From Hemerocallis citrina (taxonomy: Eukaryota; Streptophyta; Magnoliopsida; Asparagales; Asphodelaceae), in the NCBI GenBank assembly GCA_017893485.1, contig CM030365.1, forward strand, positions 44,448,458 to 44,512,457: 64,000 nucleotides of DNA. The letters are read 5' to 3'. The position numbers and the translations under genes are program-made. The notes beneath the pieces are model-generated. The model worked only from the letters and a program-made list of their open reading frames with translations, was not told the DNA's origin and made no database searches. Below are positions 33,294 to 44,382 of the stretch, piece after piece; position 1 is the stretch's first letter; the number at the start of each line of letters is the position of its first letter.

Positions 33294-34303
33294 AATGAAG
33301 CAACTCTTGGGCTTTTGAAATGCTTAGGGCCCATTAAGGAAGGCTAAACGACAGAATGAAGAAGGGCGGCGACGGTTCAGAGAAGGGCGGCGATGTGTAA
33401 TGCCCCGATTTTCATTTATGAAATTTATTTATTTTGCACGTATTGTGCACGTGCAATTTTCGTAATATGAAATCTTATAATTATTTTCCTTATGGGTGAT
33501 GAGTATATGCATATATATATGTATATGTGTTCTTTAAATTATTTTTTATAAAAGGCCCTTGTCTCAAATAAACACAAGCCCAAAAATCTAATTTATTTAT
33601 TTTGTAAAAAAAAACTAATATTTTGGCCCATCAATTTAAGCCCATTCTCTTAATAACAACTTGTAAGGTAACACCTTTTAAAATATTATTTTTATAAGGA
33701 TGTATAATGTACAAGTTTTTATATGGAGACTAGTGCATGTACGTGCATTGTACGTACACATGCATGAGCACCTTTCCTTGGCCGGTTTTTGGAAGAGTGG
33801 AGTTAGTGTATAGGTGGTTACCTAGTTGTGGGTAGTTACTACAACTCCTACTCTCATCCTAGCCCTCCATCTCATAACTATCTACTCAATCCTAGGCCTC
33901 CATCTCACCAAAAATTTAGTATAAATGCCCCTCACTCATTTGTCTTTTACACTAAGAGCTTTATTTGAAAGAAAGATATTTTTTAAAGAGAGTTGTGAGT
34001 GAGTATCTTGGAGGCCGGTCATCACTTCAGAGGATTCTCGATGGCAAGAAGCAAGGAGGAGGAGTCACATTATCACACTAGAAGACTTTACGGGATTTCG
34101 TTAAACTCTTCAATAAGGTGGGTGTTTCTTAGGACTTCTAATATAGAGATCATGCTAGGGCTAATATTGATTGTTATCATATTTGTGTAAAGTGGATTGA
34201 TAGGGTGATCGTATATTAAAATGCTTTGTGTTATACTTATTGTGGAAGATGTGAATAGATGAAAAATAACTAATGATAATTAGAGAACTGGAAATGACCT
34301 GTA

Positions 34304-34911
34304 CAGTCTACCGATCATGTGAGCAGTCGACTGGTACACTGAAATAAAATATGAACAGTTCGGAATTCCATGAAACGATGTATTTAAGGTGAATTGTTAA
34401 CTTGATTTTCTAGTATGTTAAATTGGAGTCAGCATTCATCTTCGTGGATGAATGATGAGTAAAGGAAAATGTATGTTTAGTATCTCATTTGGTGGAATGA
34501 ACATACTAATTGTGTGAGATTTACATTTAATCATAAACTATGTTATGATGATAGTAAATAGATAAGAATCACATGTTTTTGTTGACATTGAACATACTGT
34601 AGTTGAATAAAATGCAGTGTGCTAATTGAAGAACAGAAGGGAGAGATGATCCCTTGATTCAAAAATTAACCCGGTTCAGTCGACCGAATGTATGTAACAG
34701 TCGACTGTACTGGACTTGAAAAGTTGTATAATTGAACTCTGTAGAACAGCCGACTGGTTTGAATGACAGTCTACTGCCCTGTAAATGATATTTAGATTTT
34801 GAACACTGCGGAACAGCCGACTGGCCATGTGCAGTAGTCGACTCTTCCGAGCGGTTATTGAAGAACTTTCTTCGACTGAACAAGTCGACTGGATAAGCTC
34901 TAAGTCGACTG
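34304..34911 (+). repeat. Five paired CAGTCGACTG-type palindromes in B 5' LTR
   Basis: Starts of motif pairs: 34304/34324, 34677/34698, 34747/34767, 34814/34835 and 34882/34902. Spacing within pairs is 20, 21, 20, 21, 20 bp. The last four pairs recur every 70, 67 and 68 bp. The cluster lies downstream of the TATA box, so it should be in the transcript. Confidence 0.8.
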
Positions 34912-35954
34912 TCCAGATCACTTTTGACATCTCAGAAATTCTATGAATTGTTTTATGGTAAAGATTATGAATATTATGTTGAATGATTATTGGTTGTGAC
35001 AATTTAAGTAAACTCTATTTTTCTTTGCATGAATTTATACCTGAAATGAAGCGAATCATTTATTTGAATTTATGAAAGTTGTATGAATGTGAAAGTTATG
35101 AACATGGAAAAGGAAAATCTATTGAGATTATGAAAATGAACTCATGAGCTGGAAATGCTCAAAATTTTGGTAACTGTGAATTGAAATTGAAACAAAAGAG
35201 TAGCTAAGTCTCCCACCGGCAATTGGAAGTAAATGAAATGAAATTTGAAAAGAAAGACCAAGGTTGGTCATGTTGAATGAATGACTAAGTCCGGTATAGT
35301 GGAGAGGCTAACTCTAGAGTTTTGATTTTGTTCATGATTCTAATAAAATAAGGACTAGATACATAGTGAAGATGGGATGAAAGTAAGAGAAAAACATTGA
35401 GTATGAAGGCCATTGGATTGACGGCGAGAGCGTATCCCAGAATGTCCCATGATGAGTCATGATAGGACGTGGATACTGCTCCAGAGTACCGTCCCGGTGG
35501 CGTCGCTCGTGGGGTGTTTGACGACTGCGGGTGATGTCATGTCTATGGTAGGAGCTGAATTACCACAGGATGCCTGCATGATGAGTCATGTGACAGTGTG
35601 TTGGGATTCCCTCCAGGGCGCCTAGACATGAGTTCGTATGTCGGAAAATATCTAGGATACTTACCGTAGTTACAGTAGTAGATTAAGTCATGACGAGGGA
35701 TTGAACCCTACATGATAAAGTACGATTAAGGGCTTTCCCTCGGACCTATGTAGTATGGGATGCATAGAATCCGAACAAGTGCGCATTAGTGTCATATAAT
35801 ATAAATAATTGCATTAAGGACTAAGTGCACAATCACAACACGACATCATTAAGATTTTCCCTTTAATTTGATATGTGAACAAGTTTGTGATTTGTTAAGA
35901 AATGAGAATCGTTATACTATTTCTGGCATAGAGAGGATGACCATGTATAATTTT

Positions 35955-35975
35955 CGTCGGTTGAATAAATTGACG
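35955..35975 (+). promoter_or_regulatory. Conserved hairpin near 3' end of B 5' LTR
   Basis: CGTCGGTTGAATAAATTGACG, with two G-T pairs; the 3' LTR copy (44062-44082) has AACTGACG and pairs better. Confidence 0.55.
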
Positions 35976-36274
35976 TGCCCACAGTTTTGTGTGCAGGATA
36001 AATGGCTTGATAAAATTGAAAGGAGAACTGATGCTTACAAGTTATTCATTGTTGATGTACATTTATTTAAATAATGTAAATTGCTTCCGCTGTCATTACA
36101 TGTAAATTATTGTGTTATATGCTTCCGTTGTAAAATGTAAAGTGTAAAATCTCATGTAACTCTGATGTAAAATGGAAAGTTTTTAATTTCTTGTAAAATT
36201 GTACCGAATGAGACGAAAAGATCTTGTGGAAATCTCGAATTCAGTTGTATTTGGAATTCGAGGTGTTACAGAGG

Positions 36275-36286
36275 TGGTATCAGAGC
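36275..36286 (+). promoter_or_regulatory. tRNA-Met primer-binding site of B
   Basis: TGGTATCAGAGC, four bases after the 5' LTR. Confidence 0.9.
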
Positions 36287-36431
36287 TATGTTTCACACTG
36301 GTACAAATTTATAAGGAACGACACCCTAGAAGTGGACATTAGAGTGTGTGTTTGAGTCTAGAGATTTAAATGTAAGTGACTTACATTTGTGTTACTCTAT
36401 GACTTATGCTTCTTCCTCCCTATTTCTAAAG

Positions 36432-36857
36432 ATGGTTGATCACTTCGACCCTGCTGGCGACGACAATTGGCATATCATTGAGGAAGAGTACTATCCTGGA
36501 CAAGCAGATCCTAAGGAAGAGTACCACCCTGGGCAAGCAGATTCTGATGAAGAGGAATGGCCTGAGTCTCGAGAGATTACCCCACCTCCAGACTCGTCTG
36601 ATGATTCTTCTTCTAATGAAGAAGAGGGACCAGTTTCGAATAGTCTTGTTGCATCTCTTCAGAGGCAGGTTGAATCACTGCAGGAGAGAGTCGGATTGTT
36701 GGAGGCTCAGTGGGCCAAGCGCAAGGACGACTTTGCAGTTCTCAGTCATTGTGTATGGGAACTCGAGAAGAGGAAGAATATGACTGATGTGCTGAAGGAA
36801 GAAGTTGATAAACTACGGGGAGAACTTCGTGAAGCGAAGAGGAACCGTAGGAGTTAG
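36432..36857 (+). CDS. Extra ORF upstream of gag in B, acidic with coiled coil
   Basis: Start chosen at ATG 36432 (MVDHFDPAGDD); an in-frame ATG lies further up at 36348, close to the LTR. The product is about 142 residues: an acidic N-terminal half with a near-duplicate motif (EEYYPGQADPKEEYHPGQAD), a Ser/Asp-rich stretch, then a heptad-rich helix (LVASLQRQVESLQERVGLLE, LKEEVDKLRGELREAKRNR). Extra ORFs ahead of gag are known in some plant Ty3/gypsy elements; their role is unknown. The frame is intact although pol is broken. Confidence 0.6.
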   Translation: MVDHFDPAGDDNWHIIEEEYYPGQADPKEEYHPGQADSDEEEWPESREITPPPDSSDDSSSNEEEGPVSNSLVASLQRQVESLQERVGLLEAQWAKRKDDFAVLSHCVWELEKRKNMTDVLKEEVDKLRGELREAKRNRRS

Positions 36858-36923
36858 ACTGTTGTAGCTTCTGCTGTTTTTATTCTGATATTAAGAAATA
36901 TTTTTCAATTCGAATGTATAAGT

Positions 36924-37907
36924 TTGGAATTCAATGAAATGCAAGTTGATTTAAAATTCATATCCTATACTTCGAATTTAATGGATCTTTTGCATCAGAA
37001 TATGGCTAGAAGGGGAGCTAGAAACGGTGAAGGTCAGGATCTGGAAATGGAACTTGCGAGGGTCTATCAGACACTCAACGCCGTGGCTATGAATCAGAAC
37101 CAAGGAAGGTGGTCTGTGAATCTAGTGCCCGAGGCAATTAAACTAGTGGAATCGTTCAAACGAATGAAACCACCTGCGTTCGAAGGGAAGTCAGACCCTG
37201 ATGTGACTGACAACTGGATTCGTCAGGTAGAGACCATCTTCGAAGTGCTGGAGACCCCGAAAGGCAGCAAGGTGAAGTTAGCGACTCTGCAGCTTGAGAA
37301 GGATGCAACTGTTTGGTGGCAGTCGATGAAGCAGACAATAGGAGGCATAGTTCTTGGCTGGGAGGAATTTTTGGAAGAATTCTGCAGTCACTATTTCCCC
37401 TCCGACGTCCAGGAGAAGAAGGCTATGGAGTTTCTGTCACTACAGCAAGGTGGCATGTCAGTTAGGGAGTATGAGACCAAATTTACTCAACTCCCTAGGT
37501 ATGCTCCGGAATTAGTGATGGATGAGGCGAAGAAGGCTCGTAAATTCGAGTATGGATTGAGGCCGAGCTTAAGGTCCCGGATGATACCCCTTGGTATCAG
37601 GAGGTTTGACAAATTGGTCAAGCGAGCAGCAGCCACGGAGGCAGATATGGAGCAGTTTCATGTTGTTCAGAATCGGAGGAACAACTGGCAGTCTGGAAAG
37701 AGGTCCGCAAATTCTGGAAATTTCAAGGGACAACCATCTGCACAAAGGTTCAAACCGACAGGGGCGAATGCTATTAGTGTGGTTGGAGGACCTGAGAACA
37801 ATGTTGTGAGACCTCCTGCGGTGAATTGCTTCAACTGTGGTGAGACGGAACATTACAAATCTCAATGCCTCAAACCACGGACTGGTAATCACAATGTGCC
37901 AATGTAG
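36924..37907 (+). CDS. B gag (capsid and nucleocapsid)
   Basis: The probable start is ATG 37002 (MARRGARNGEGQ); the frame is open from 36924. The capsid block contains FKRMKPPAFEGKSDPDVTDN, WWQSMKQT, FCSHYFPSDVQEKKAMEF and MSVREYETKFTQL, as in chromovirus Gag. The nucleocapsid knuckle is CFNCGETEHYKSQC (C-x2-C-x4-H-x4-C). It ends at TAG (37905-37907) just after NHNVPM; in-frame sequence beyond (QTGKRPYQPGRVFALTEAD) continues the usual Gag-Pol linker, so the stop is probably a mutated CAG or a readthrough site. Confidence 0.88.
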   Translation: MEFNEMQVDLKFISYTSNLMDLLHQNMARRGARNGEGQDLEMELARVYQTLNAVAMNQNQGRWSVNLVPEAIKLVESFKRMKPPAFEGKSDPDVTDNWIRQVETIFEVLETPKGSKVKLATLQLEKDATVWWQSMKQTIGGIVLGWEEFLEEFCSHYFPSDVQEKKAMEFLSLQQGGMSVREYETKFTQLPRYAPELVMDEAKKARKFEYGLRPSLRSRMIPLGIRRFDKLVKRAAATEADMEQFHVVQNRRNNWQSGKRSANSGNFKGQPSAQRFKPTGANAISVVGGPENNVVRPPAVNCFNCGETEHYKSQCLKPRTGNHNVPM

Positions 37908-37992
37908 CAGACTGGGAAGAGACCGTACCAACCAGGGCGAGTATTTGCCTTGACCGAAGCTGATGCCGATGAGGTTGATCACGTCATCACGG

Positions 37993-38081
37993 GTACGAGG
38001 GCAGATGTTTATAGGTTCATGTATTTTCTTTTCCCGCCTATTTAGTGAACTGTTGCGTAATAAGTATGTATTATGTAACAG
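37993..38081 (+). other. Putative intron between gag and protease of B
   Basis: An 89-bp AT-rich segment begins GTACGAGG and ends TTATGTAACAG. Its removal joins ...DHVITG directly to KVYLNGMKAVVLFDTGSS in frame, as expected for the gag-protease linker. Unspliced, the frame meets a stop within it (TAG at ~38043). It could instead be a small insertion. Confidence 0.5.
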
Positions 38082-38271
38082 GCAAAGTTTATTTGAATGG
38101 AATGAAAGCTGTTGTTCTGTTCGATACTGGATCCTCTCATACTTTTGTGTCTCCTAAATTTGCTAAAGTGTTGGGAGTTGAACCGAAGATTTTTTAGGCA
38201 AGATCTTAGCAGTAGCTACTCCATCAGGGAAGACTCTAACCACTGATCGGTACTATGATGACTGTGAGATC
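38082..38271 (+). pseudogene. B protease region
   Basis: The active site VVLFDTGSSHTFVS (~38106-38150) has the Asp-Thr-Gly triad. A single T loss in a T run near 38194 shifts the frame before the [11 protein letters not shown] block. Confidence 0.85.
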
Positions 38272-39357
38272 GTGATTGGCGATCGAATCTTTGGGATTGA
38301 TCTGATCGAGCTGACTATCTTGGGAGTCGATGTTATCATTGGCATTGATTGGATGTCAGTGTACAGTGCAAGCATCGAGTGCATGACCAAGACGGTAACA
38401 GTGAAGGCTCCAGGTGGACCTGAAGTCACTTTCCAAGGGAAGAGGAGATGTTCGGAGTTGGATGATTTTCCTGGGTTACCCCCACATAGTGCTGTAGAGT
38501 TCAGCATCACTGTTCAACCAGAGAGTGCACCCTTTTCTAAGGCACCGTATAGAATGGCACCAGTGAAACAGGATGAGGTGAAATGGCAGATTGAGGAACT
38601 ATTGGAGAAAGGCTTTATTCAACCTAGTGCGTCACCTTGGGGAGCACCAGTGCTTTTGGTAAAGAAGAAGGATGGTTCGATGAGGATGTGCATCGATTAT
38701 TGGGAACTGAATAAGGTCACTGTTCAGAATAAGTATCCTATTCCCCGAATTGATGACTTGTTCGATCGTCTACAAGGAGCAGCTGTTTTATCCAAAATAG
38801 ATCTTCGATCAGGATATCACCAAGTTCGAGTGAAAGCTGAAGATGTGCAGAAAACTGCATTTAGAACTCGACACGGGCATTACGAATTCTTAGTTATGCC
38901 GTTTGGAGTGACGAATGCGCCCGCAATCTTCATGGACATGATGAACAGAGTTCTGAGGCCGTTCATTGATTTTTTCGTCGTAGTGTTTATCGACGATATT
39001 CTCGTGTACTCCAAGTCAGAGGAGGAGCACACTGAGCATTTGGCAGCAGTTTTGGGGAAGCTTCAAGAGCAGGAGTTGTATGCCAAGCTGTCCAAGTGTG
39101 ATTTTTGGAAATCAGAAGTGGCATTCCTAGGTCACATCCTTTCTAAGGAGGGATTGGAAACTGATCCTCAGAAGATAGAGGCAATGAGAGATTGGGCAAG
39201 GCCTACTACAGTGAAGGAAGTCAGAAGTTTTCTTGGACTGACTGGATACTACAGGAGATTTATCCAGGGCTACGCTCAGATAGCCGTGTCGCTCACTGGT
39301 CTGACCAAGAAGAATGTGAACTTCAAGTGGACTGAGCAATGTGAGGCAAGCTTTTAG
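38272..39357 (+). pseudogene. B protease end and reverse transcriptase
   Basis: An open segment of 361 residues. The protease end has [15 protein letters not shown] blocks follow: [80 protein letters not shown] and the catalytic [11 protein letters not shown] (F-I-D-D, ~38985). DYRELN has become DYWELN (CGG to TGG at ~38701), and the frame ends at TAG (39355-39357) where FQELKDRL is expected (CAG to TAG). Confidence 0.92.
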
Positions 39358-39360
39358 GAG

Positions 39361-39800
39361 TTGAAGGATAGGCTGACTACTGCTCCTATTTTGGCTTTGC
39401 CTAGAGCAGGTGTTGAGTATGATGTTTATAGCGATGCTTCACATCGTGGGCTTGGTTGTGTCTTAATGCAAGAAGGAAAAGTGATCGCGTATGGGTCTAG
39501 GCAACTAAGATCGCATGAGAAGAATTACCCAACTCAGGATCTAGAGTTGGCTGCGATTATCTTTGCCCTGAAGCAATGGAGACATTATGTGTATGGCGAG
39601 AAGCTGAACATGTACACGGACCACAAAAGCTTGAAGTACATCTATCAGCAGAAGGATCTGAATTTAAGGCAGCGGAGATGGTTGGAGGTACTTGAGGACA
39701 TTCGTCCAGAGATTAAGTATCACCCAGGGAAGGCTAATGTTGTTGCTGATGCACTGAGCCGCAAGAGCAGTCTGGAGTTTGATTACGACTTAGTGGCAGC
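39361..39800 (+). pseudogene. B RNase H
   Basis: [19 protein letters not shown] (catalytic Asp), [18 protein letters not shown] (Glu), [13 protein letters not shown] (Asp) and the end [13 protein letters not shown] (Asp) are all present. It degrades RNA in the RNA-DNA hybrid. A frameshift near 39800 separates it from integrase. Confidence 0.9.
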
Positions 39801-39827
39801 TGGCAGAGGAGTTGGATCGGGCAGGTA

Positions 39828-41270
39828 TTGAGACTTCAACCGACACTGAACGAAAGGATTATTGCAAGTCAGAAAGCTGATGCAAAGATTCAGAAGATGT
39901 TGGAGCAGGTTGGTGCTGGCAGGTTGCCCGAATTTCAAATTAGGGATAGAGTGCTGTGGTTTGGAGAGAGGATGTGTGTTCCGGATCAGGCGGACCTGAA
40001 AGAGAGTATCCTTTAGGAGGCGCATGCTACTTTTTTGTCTGTACATCCTGAGAGTACCAAGATGTATAGGGACATCAAGCAGCATTTCTGGTGGTTAGGT
40101 TTGAAGCGGGATGTAGCCAAATTTGTGTCGAGGTGTGAGGTTTGCCAACAAGTCAAAGCCGAGAATCAAAAACCTGGAGGTCTATTGCAACCGTTACCTA
40201 TTCCAGAATGGAAGTGGGATAACATTAGTATGGATTTCATTACAGGTTTACCCAAGAGTTCTAAGGGCAATGATGCGATTTGGGTTATAGTCGATCGATT
40301 AACCAAGTCTGCTCACTTTTTGGCAATGAAACTTACTGCTTCGATGGACAAGTTGGCTGAGATGTACGTTGGTGAGATTGTCAGGCTTCATGGCGTTCCG
40401 TTGACGATTGTATCCGATTGAGATGTGCGGTTTACTTCGCATTTTTGGAGGAGTCTTCAAACAGCTTTGGGTACCAAGACTGATTTCAGCACTGCTTTTC
40501 ATCCCCATACCAATGGGCAGACCGAGAGAGTCAACCGTATTCTTGAGGATATGCTTCGGTGTGGTATACTAGACTTTGGAGGCAGTTGGGAAAGGCATTT
40601 ACCTTTGGTAGAGTTTGCCTGCAACAACAGTTTTCAGACTAGCATTGGGATGGCGCCGTACGAAGCTTTGTATGGCAGGAAGTGTAGGACGCCTGTTTGT
40701 TGGTTCGAAGTTGGGGAGCGTCAGATGTTTGGACCTGAGATTGTTCAGCAGACCTCTGAAAAGATTGATCTGATCAGGAAGAGGTTGGTGGAAGCACAGA
40801 GCAGGCAAAAGAGCTATGCAGACAACCGGAGAAGGGACCTTGAGTTTGAGGTTGGTGACTTTGTCTTTCTGAAAGTATCACCCAGTAAAGGCGTGATCCG
40901 TTTCGGCAAGAGTGGAAAGTTAGCCCCGAGGTTTATAGGCCCGTACAAGATATTGAAAAGGATCGGGAAAACTGCTTACCGGCTTGAGTTACCGAAAGAG
41001 TTGTTTCAGGTGCACAATGTCTTTCATGTGTCTATGCTGAGAGGTTATATTCCAGACCCGAGTCATCATTTGCCTAAAGTGCCGGAAGGTTTGCAGTTGG
41101 ATCTAAATTACATCGAGTCTCTTGTCGAGATTGTTGATCGTCGAGAGAAAGTCTTGAGGAATAAGACAATACCGATGGTCAAGGTAGTCTGGAGAAACCA
41201 TTTGGTTGAAGAGGCTACTTGGGAATCTGAGGAGAGGATGTTGAAAGATCATCCTGAGCTTTTTGTTTGA
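39828..41270 (+). pseudogene. B integrase with C-terminal chromodomain-like segment
   Basis: H2C2 finger around 40020-40150 ([16 protein letters not shown]). Core: [16 protein letters not shown] (first Asp), VSD-DVRFTSHFW (second Asp), NGQTERVNRIL (Glu). The tail has GKLAPRFIGPYKILKRIG and FHVSMLRGY. A chromodomain-like end (EIVDRREKVLRNKTIPMVKV, WRNHLVEEATWES) runs at ~41120-41230, which in chromoviruses directs integration to heterochromatin. Stops: CAG to TAG at 40014-40016 (ILQEAH) and CGA to TGA at 40419-40421 (SDRD). Ends TGA at 41268-41270. Confidence 0.92.
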
Positions 41271-41360
41271 TTTGTATTTTTGTATTTTTCTCATACTTGC
41301 TTTTTGTTCCTCGCTCTTGATTGTAGTTCTGGGGACGGAACTATTCTAAGGAGGGAGTGT

Positions 41361-44300
41361 TGTGATGCCCCGATTTTCATTTATGAAAATTATTTATTTT
41401 GCACGTAGTGTGCACGTGTAATTTTCGTAATATGAAATCTTGTAATTATTTTCCTTATGGATGATGAGTATATGCATATATATATGTATATGTGTTCTTT
41501 AAATTATTTTTTATAAAAGGTCCTTGTCTCAAATAAACACAAGCCCAAAAATCTAAATTATTTATTTTGTAAAAAAAAACTAATATTTTGGCCCATCAAT
41601 TTAAGCCCATTCTCTTAATAACAACTTGTAAGGTAACACCTTTTAAAAGATTATTTTTATAAGGATGTATAATGTACAAGTTTTTATATGGAGACTAGTG
41701 CATGTACGTGCATTGTACGTACACGTGCATGAGCACCTTTCCTTGGCCGGTTTTTGGAAGAGTGGAGTTAGTGTATAGGTGGTTACCTAGTTGTGGGTAG
41801 TTACTACAACTCCTACTCTCATCCTAGCCCTCCATCTCATAACCATCTACTCAATCCTAGCCCTCCATCTCACCAAAAATTTAGTATAAATACCCCTCTC
41901 ACTCATTTGTCTTTTACAATAAGAGCTTTATTTGAAAGAAAGATATTTTTTTAAGAGAGTTGTGAGTGAGTATCTTGGAGGCCGGTCATCACTTCAGAGG
42001 ATTCTCGGTGGCAAGAAGCAAGGAGGAGGAGTCACATTATCACACTAGAAGACTTTACGGGATTTCGTTAAACTCTTCAATAAGGTGGGTGTTTCTCAGG
42101 ACTTCTAATATAGAGATCATGCTAGGGCTAATATTGAGTGTTATCATATTTGTGTAAAGTGGATTGATAGGGTGATCGTATATTAAAATGCTTTGTGTTA
42201 TACTTATTGTGGAAGATGTGAATAGATGAAAAAGAACTAATGATAATTAGAGAACTGGAAATGACCTGTACAATCGACCGAGCATGTGAGCAGTCGACTA
42301 GTACACTGAAATAAAATATGAACAGTTCGGAATTCCATGAAACGATGTATTTAAGGTGAATTGTTAACTTGATTTTCTAGCATGTTAAATTGGAGTCGGC
42401 ATTCATCTTCGTGGATGAATGATGAGTAAAGGAAAATGTATGTTTAGTATCTCATTTGGAGGAATGAACATACTAATTGTGTGAGATTTATATTTAATCA
42501 TAAACTATGTTATGATGATGGTAAATAGATAAGAATCAAATGTTTTTGTTGACATTGAACATACTGTAGTTGAATAAAATCCAGTGTGCTAATTGAAGAA
42601 CAGAAGGGAGAGATGATCCCTTGATTCAAAAACTAACCCTGTTCAGTCGACCGAATGTATGTAACAGTCGACTGTACTGGACTTGAAAAGTTGTATAATT
42701 GTACTCTGTAGAACAGCCAACTGGTTTGAATGACAGTCGACTGCCCCGTAAATGATATTTAGATTTTGAACACTGCGGAACAGCCGACTGGCCATGTGCA
42801 GCAGTCGACTCTTCCGAGCGGTTATTGAAGAACTTTCTTCGACTGAACAAGTCGACTGGATAAGCTCTAAATCGACTGTCCAGATCACTTTTGACATCTC
42901 AGAAATTCTATGAATTGTTTTATGGTAAAGATTATGAATATTATGCTGAATGATTATTGGTTGTGACAATTTAAGTAAACTGTATTTTTCTTTGCATGAA
43001 TTTATACCTGAAATGAAGCGAATCAATTATTTGAATTTATGAAAGTTGTATGAATGTGAAAGTTATGAACATTGAAAAGGAAAATCTATTCAGATTATGA
43101 AAATGAACTCATGAGCTAGAAATGCTCAAAATTTTGGTAATTGTGAATTGAAGTTGAAACAAAAGAGTAGCTAAGTCTCCCACTGGCAATTGGAAGTAAA
43201 TGAAATGAAATGAAATTTGAAAAGAAAGACCAAGGTTGGTCATGTTGAATGAATGATTAAGTCCGGTATAGTGGAGAGGCTAACTCTAGAGCTTTGATGT
43301 TGTTCATGATTCTAATAAAATAAGGACTAGATACATAGTGAAGATGTGATGAAAGTAAGAGAAAAACATTGAGTATGAGGGCCATTGGATTGGCAATGAG
43401 AGTGTATCCCAGGATGTCCCATGATGAGTCATGATAGGGCGTGGATACTGCTCCAGAGTACCGTCCCGGTGGCGATGCTCGTGGGGTGTTTGACGACTGC
43501 GGGTGGTGTCATGTCTATGGTAGGAGCTGAATTACCACAGGATGCCTGCATGATGAGTCATGTGTCAGTGCGTTGGGATTCCCTCCAGGGCGCCTAGACA
43601 TGAGTTCGTATGTCGGAAAACATCTAGGATACTTACCGTAGTTATAGTAGTAGATTAAGTCATGACGAGGGATTGAACCCTACAAGATGAAGTACGATTA
43701 AGGGCTTGCCCTTGGACCTATGTAGTATGGGATGCATAGAATCCGAATAAGTGCGCATTAGTGTTATATAATCTCTACTACTATAATGGGAAAAGGCCTT
43801 AGTGTAATTTGTCCTTCTACCAACCCGTACAACACACGTGCCTAAATTTTTACTTTTAAAAAAATATGTATTTATTAAGCCGTGCAACGCACGTGTAAAT
43901 TACTAGTATAAATAATTGCATTAAGGACTAAGTGCACAATCACAACACGACATCATTAAGATTTTCCCTTTAATTTGATATGTGAACAAGTTTGTGATTT
44001 GTTAAGAAATGAGAATCGTTATACTATTTCTGGTATAGAGAGGATGGCCATGTATAATTTTCGTCGGTTGAATAAACTGACGTGCCCACAGTTTTGTATG
44101 CAGGATAAATGGCTTTATACAATTGAAAGGAGAACTGATGCTTACAAGTTATTCATTGTTGATGTACATTTATTTAAATGATGTAAATTGCTTCCGCTGT
44201 CATTACGTGTAAATTATTGTGTTATATGCTTCCACTGTAAAATGTAAAGTGTAAAATCTCATGTAACTCTGATGTAAAATGGAAAGTTTTCAATTCCTTG

Positions 44301-44377
44301 TAAAATTGTACCGAATGAGACGAAAAGATCCTGTGGAAATCTCGAATTTAGTTGTATTTAGAATTCGGGGTGTTACA
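41361..44377 (+). repeat. 3' LTR of B
   Basis: 3017 bp including a 135-bp Helitron, begins TGTGATGCCCCG. Preceded by the purine-rich AAGGAGGGAG (41348-41357). It repeats the palindrome cluster (~42268-42890) and the hairpin (44062-44082). TATAAATA is at 41885-41892. Confidence 0.95.
43772..43906 (+). mobile_element. Miniature Helitron in 3' LTR of B
   Basis: TCTCTACTACTATAATGGG...AAATTACTAG inserted between A and T. The 5' LTR at ~35800 shows the empty site (ATATAA|TATAAATAATTG). A hairpin CGTGC-AAC-GCACG lies 11-13 nt before the CTAG end. There is no target duplication, as expected of Helitrons. Confidence 0.9.
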
Positions 44378-44382
44378 CGATG

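Larger units (their letters stand above)
33396..36270 (+). repeat. 5' LTR of B
   Basis: 2875 bp, TGTAATGCCCCG...GAGGTGTTACA. TATAAATG at 33920-33927. Contains the paired palindrome cluster (34304-34911) and a hairpin at 35955-35975. Confidence 0.95.
33396..44377 (+). mobile_element. B: complete chromovirus (Tekay-like Ty3/gypsy)
   Basis: LTRs 33396-36270 and 41361-44377 are flanked by CGATG (33391-33395 and 44378-44382). A tRNA-Met primer site follows the 5' LTR. Gag, protease, RT, RNase H, integrase and a C-terminal chromodomain-like segment are in the chromovirus order. The LTRs are nearly identical by eye, so insertion was fairly recent, yet pol carries several stops. It is nested in A1, just upstream of A1's antisense promoter. 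Confidence 0.95.
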
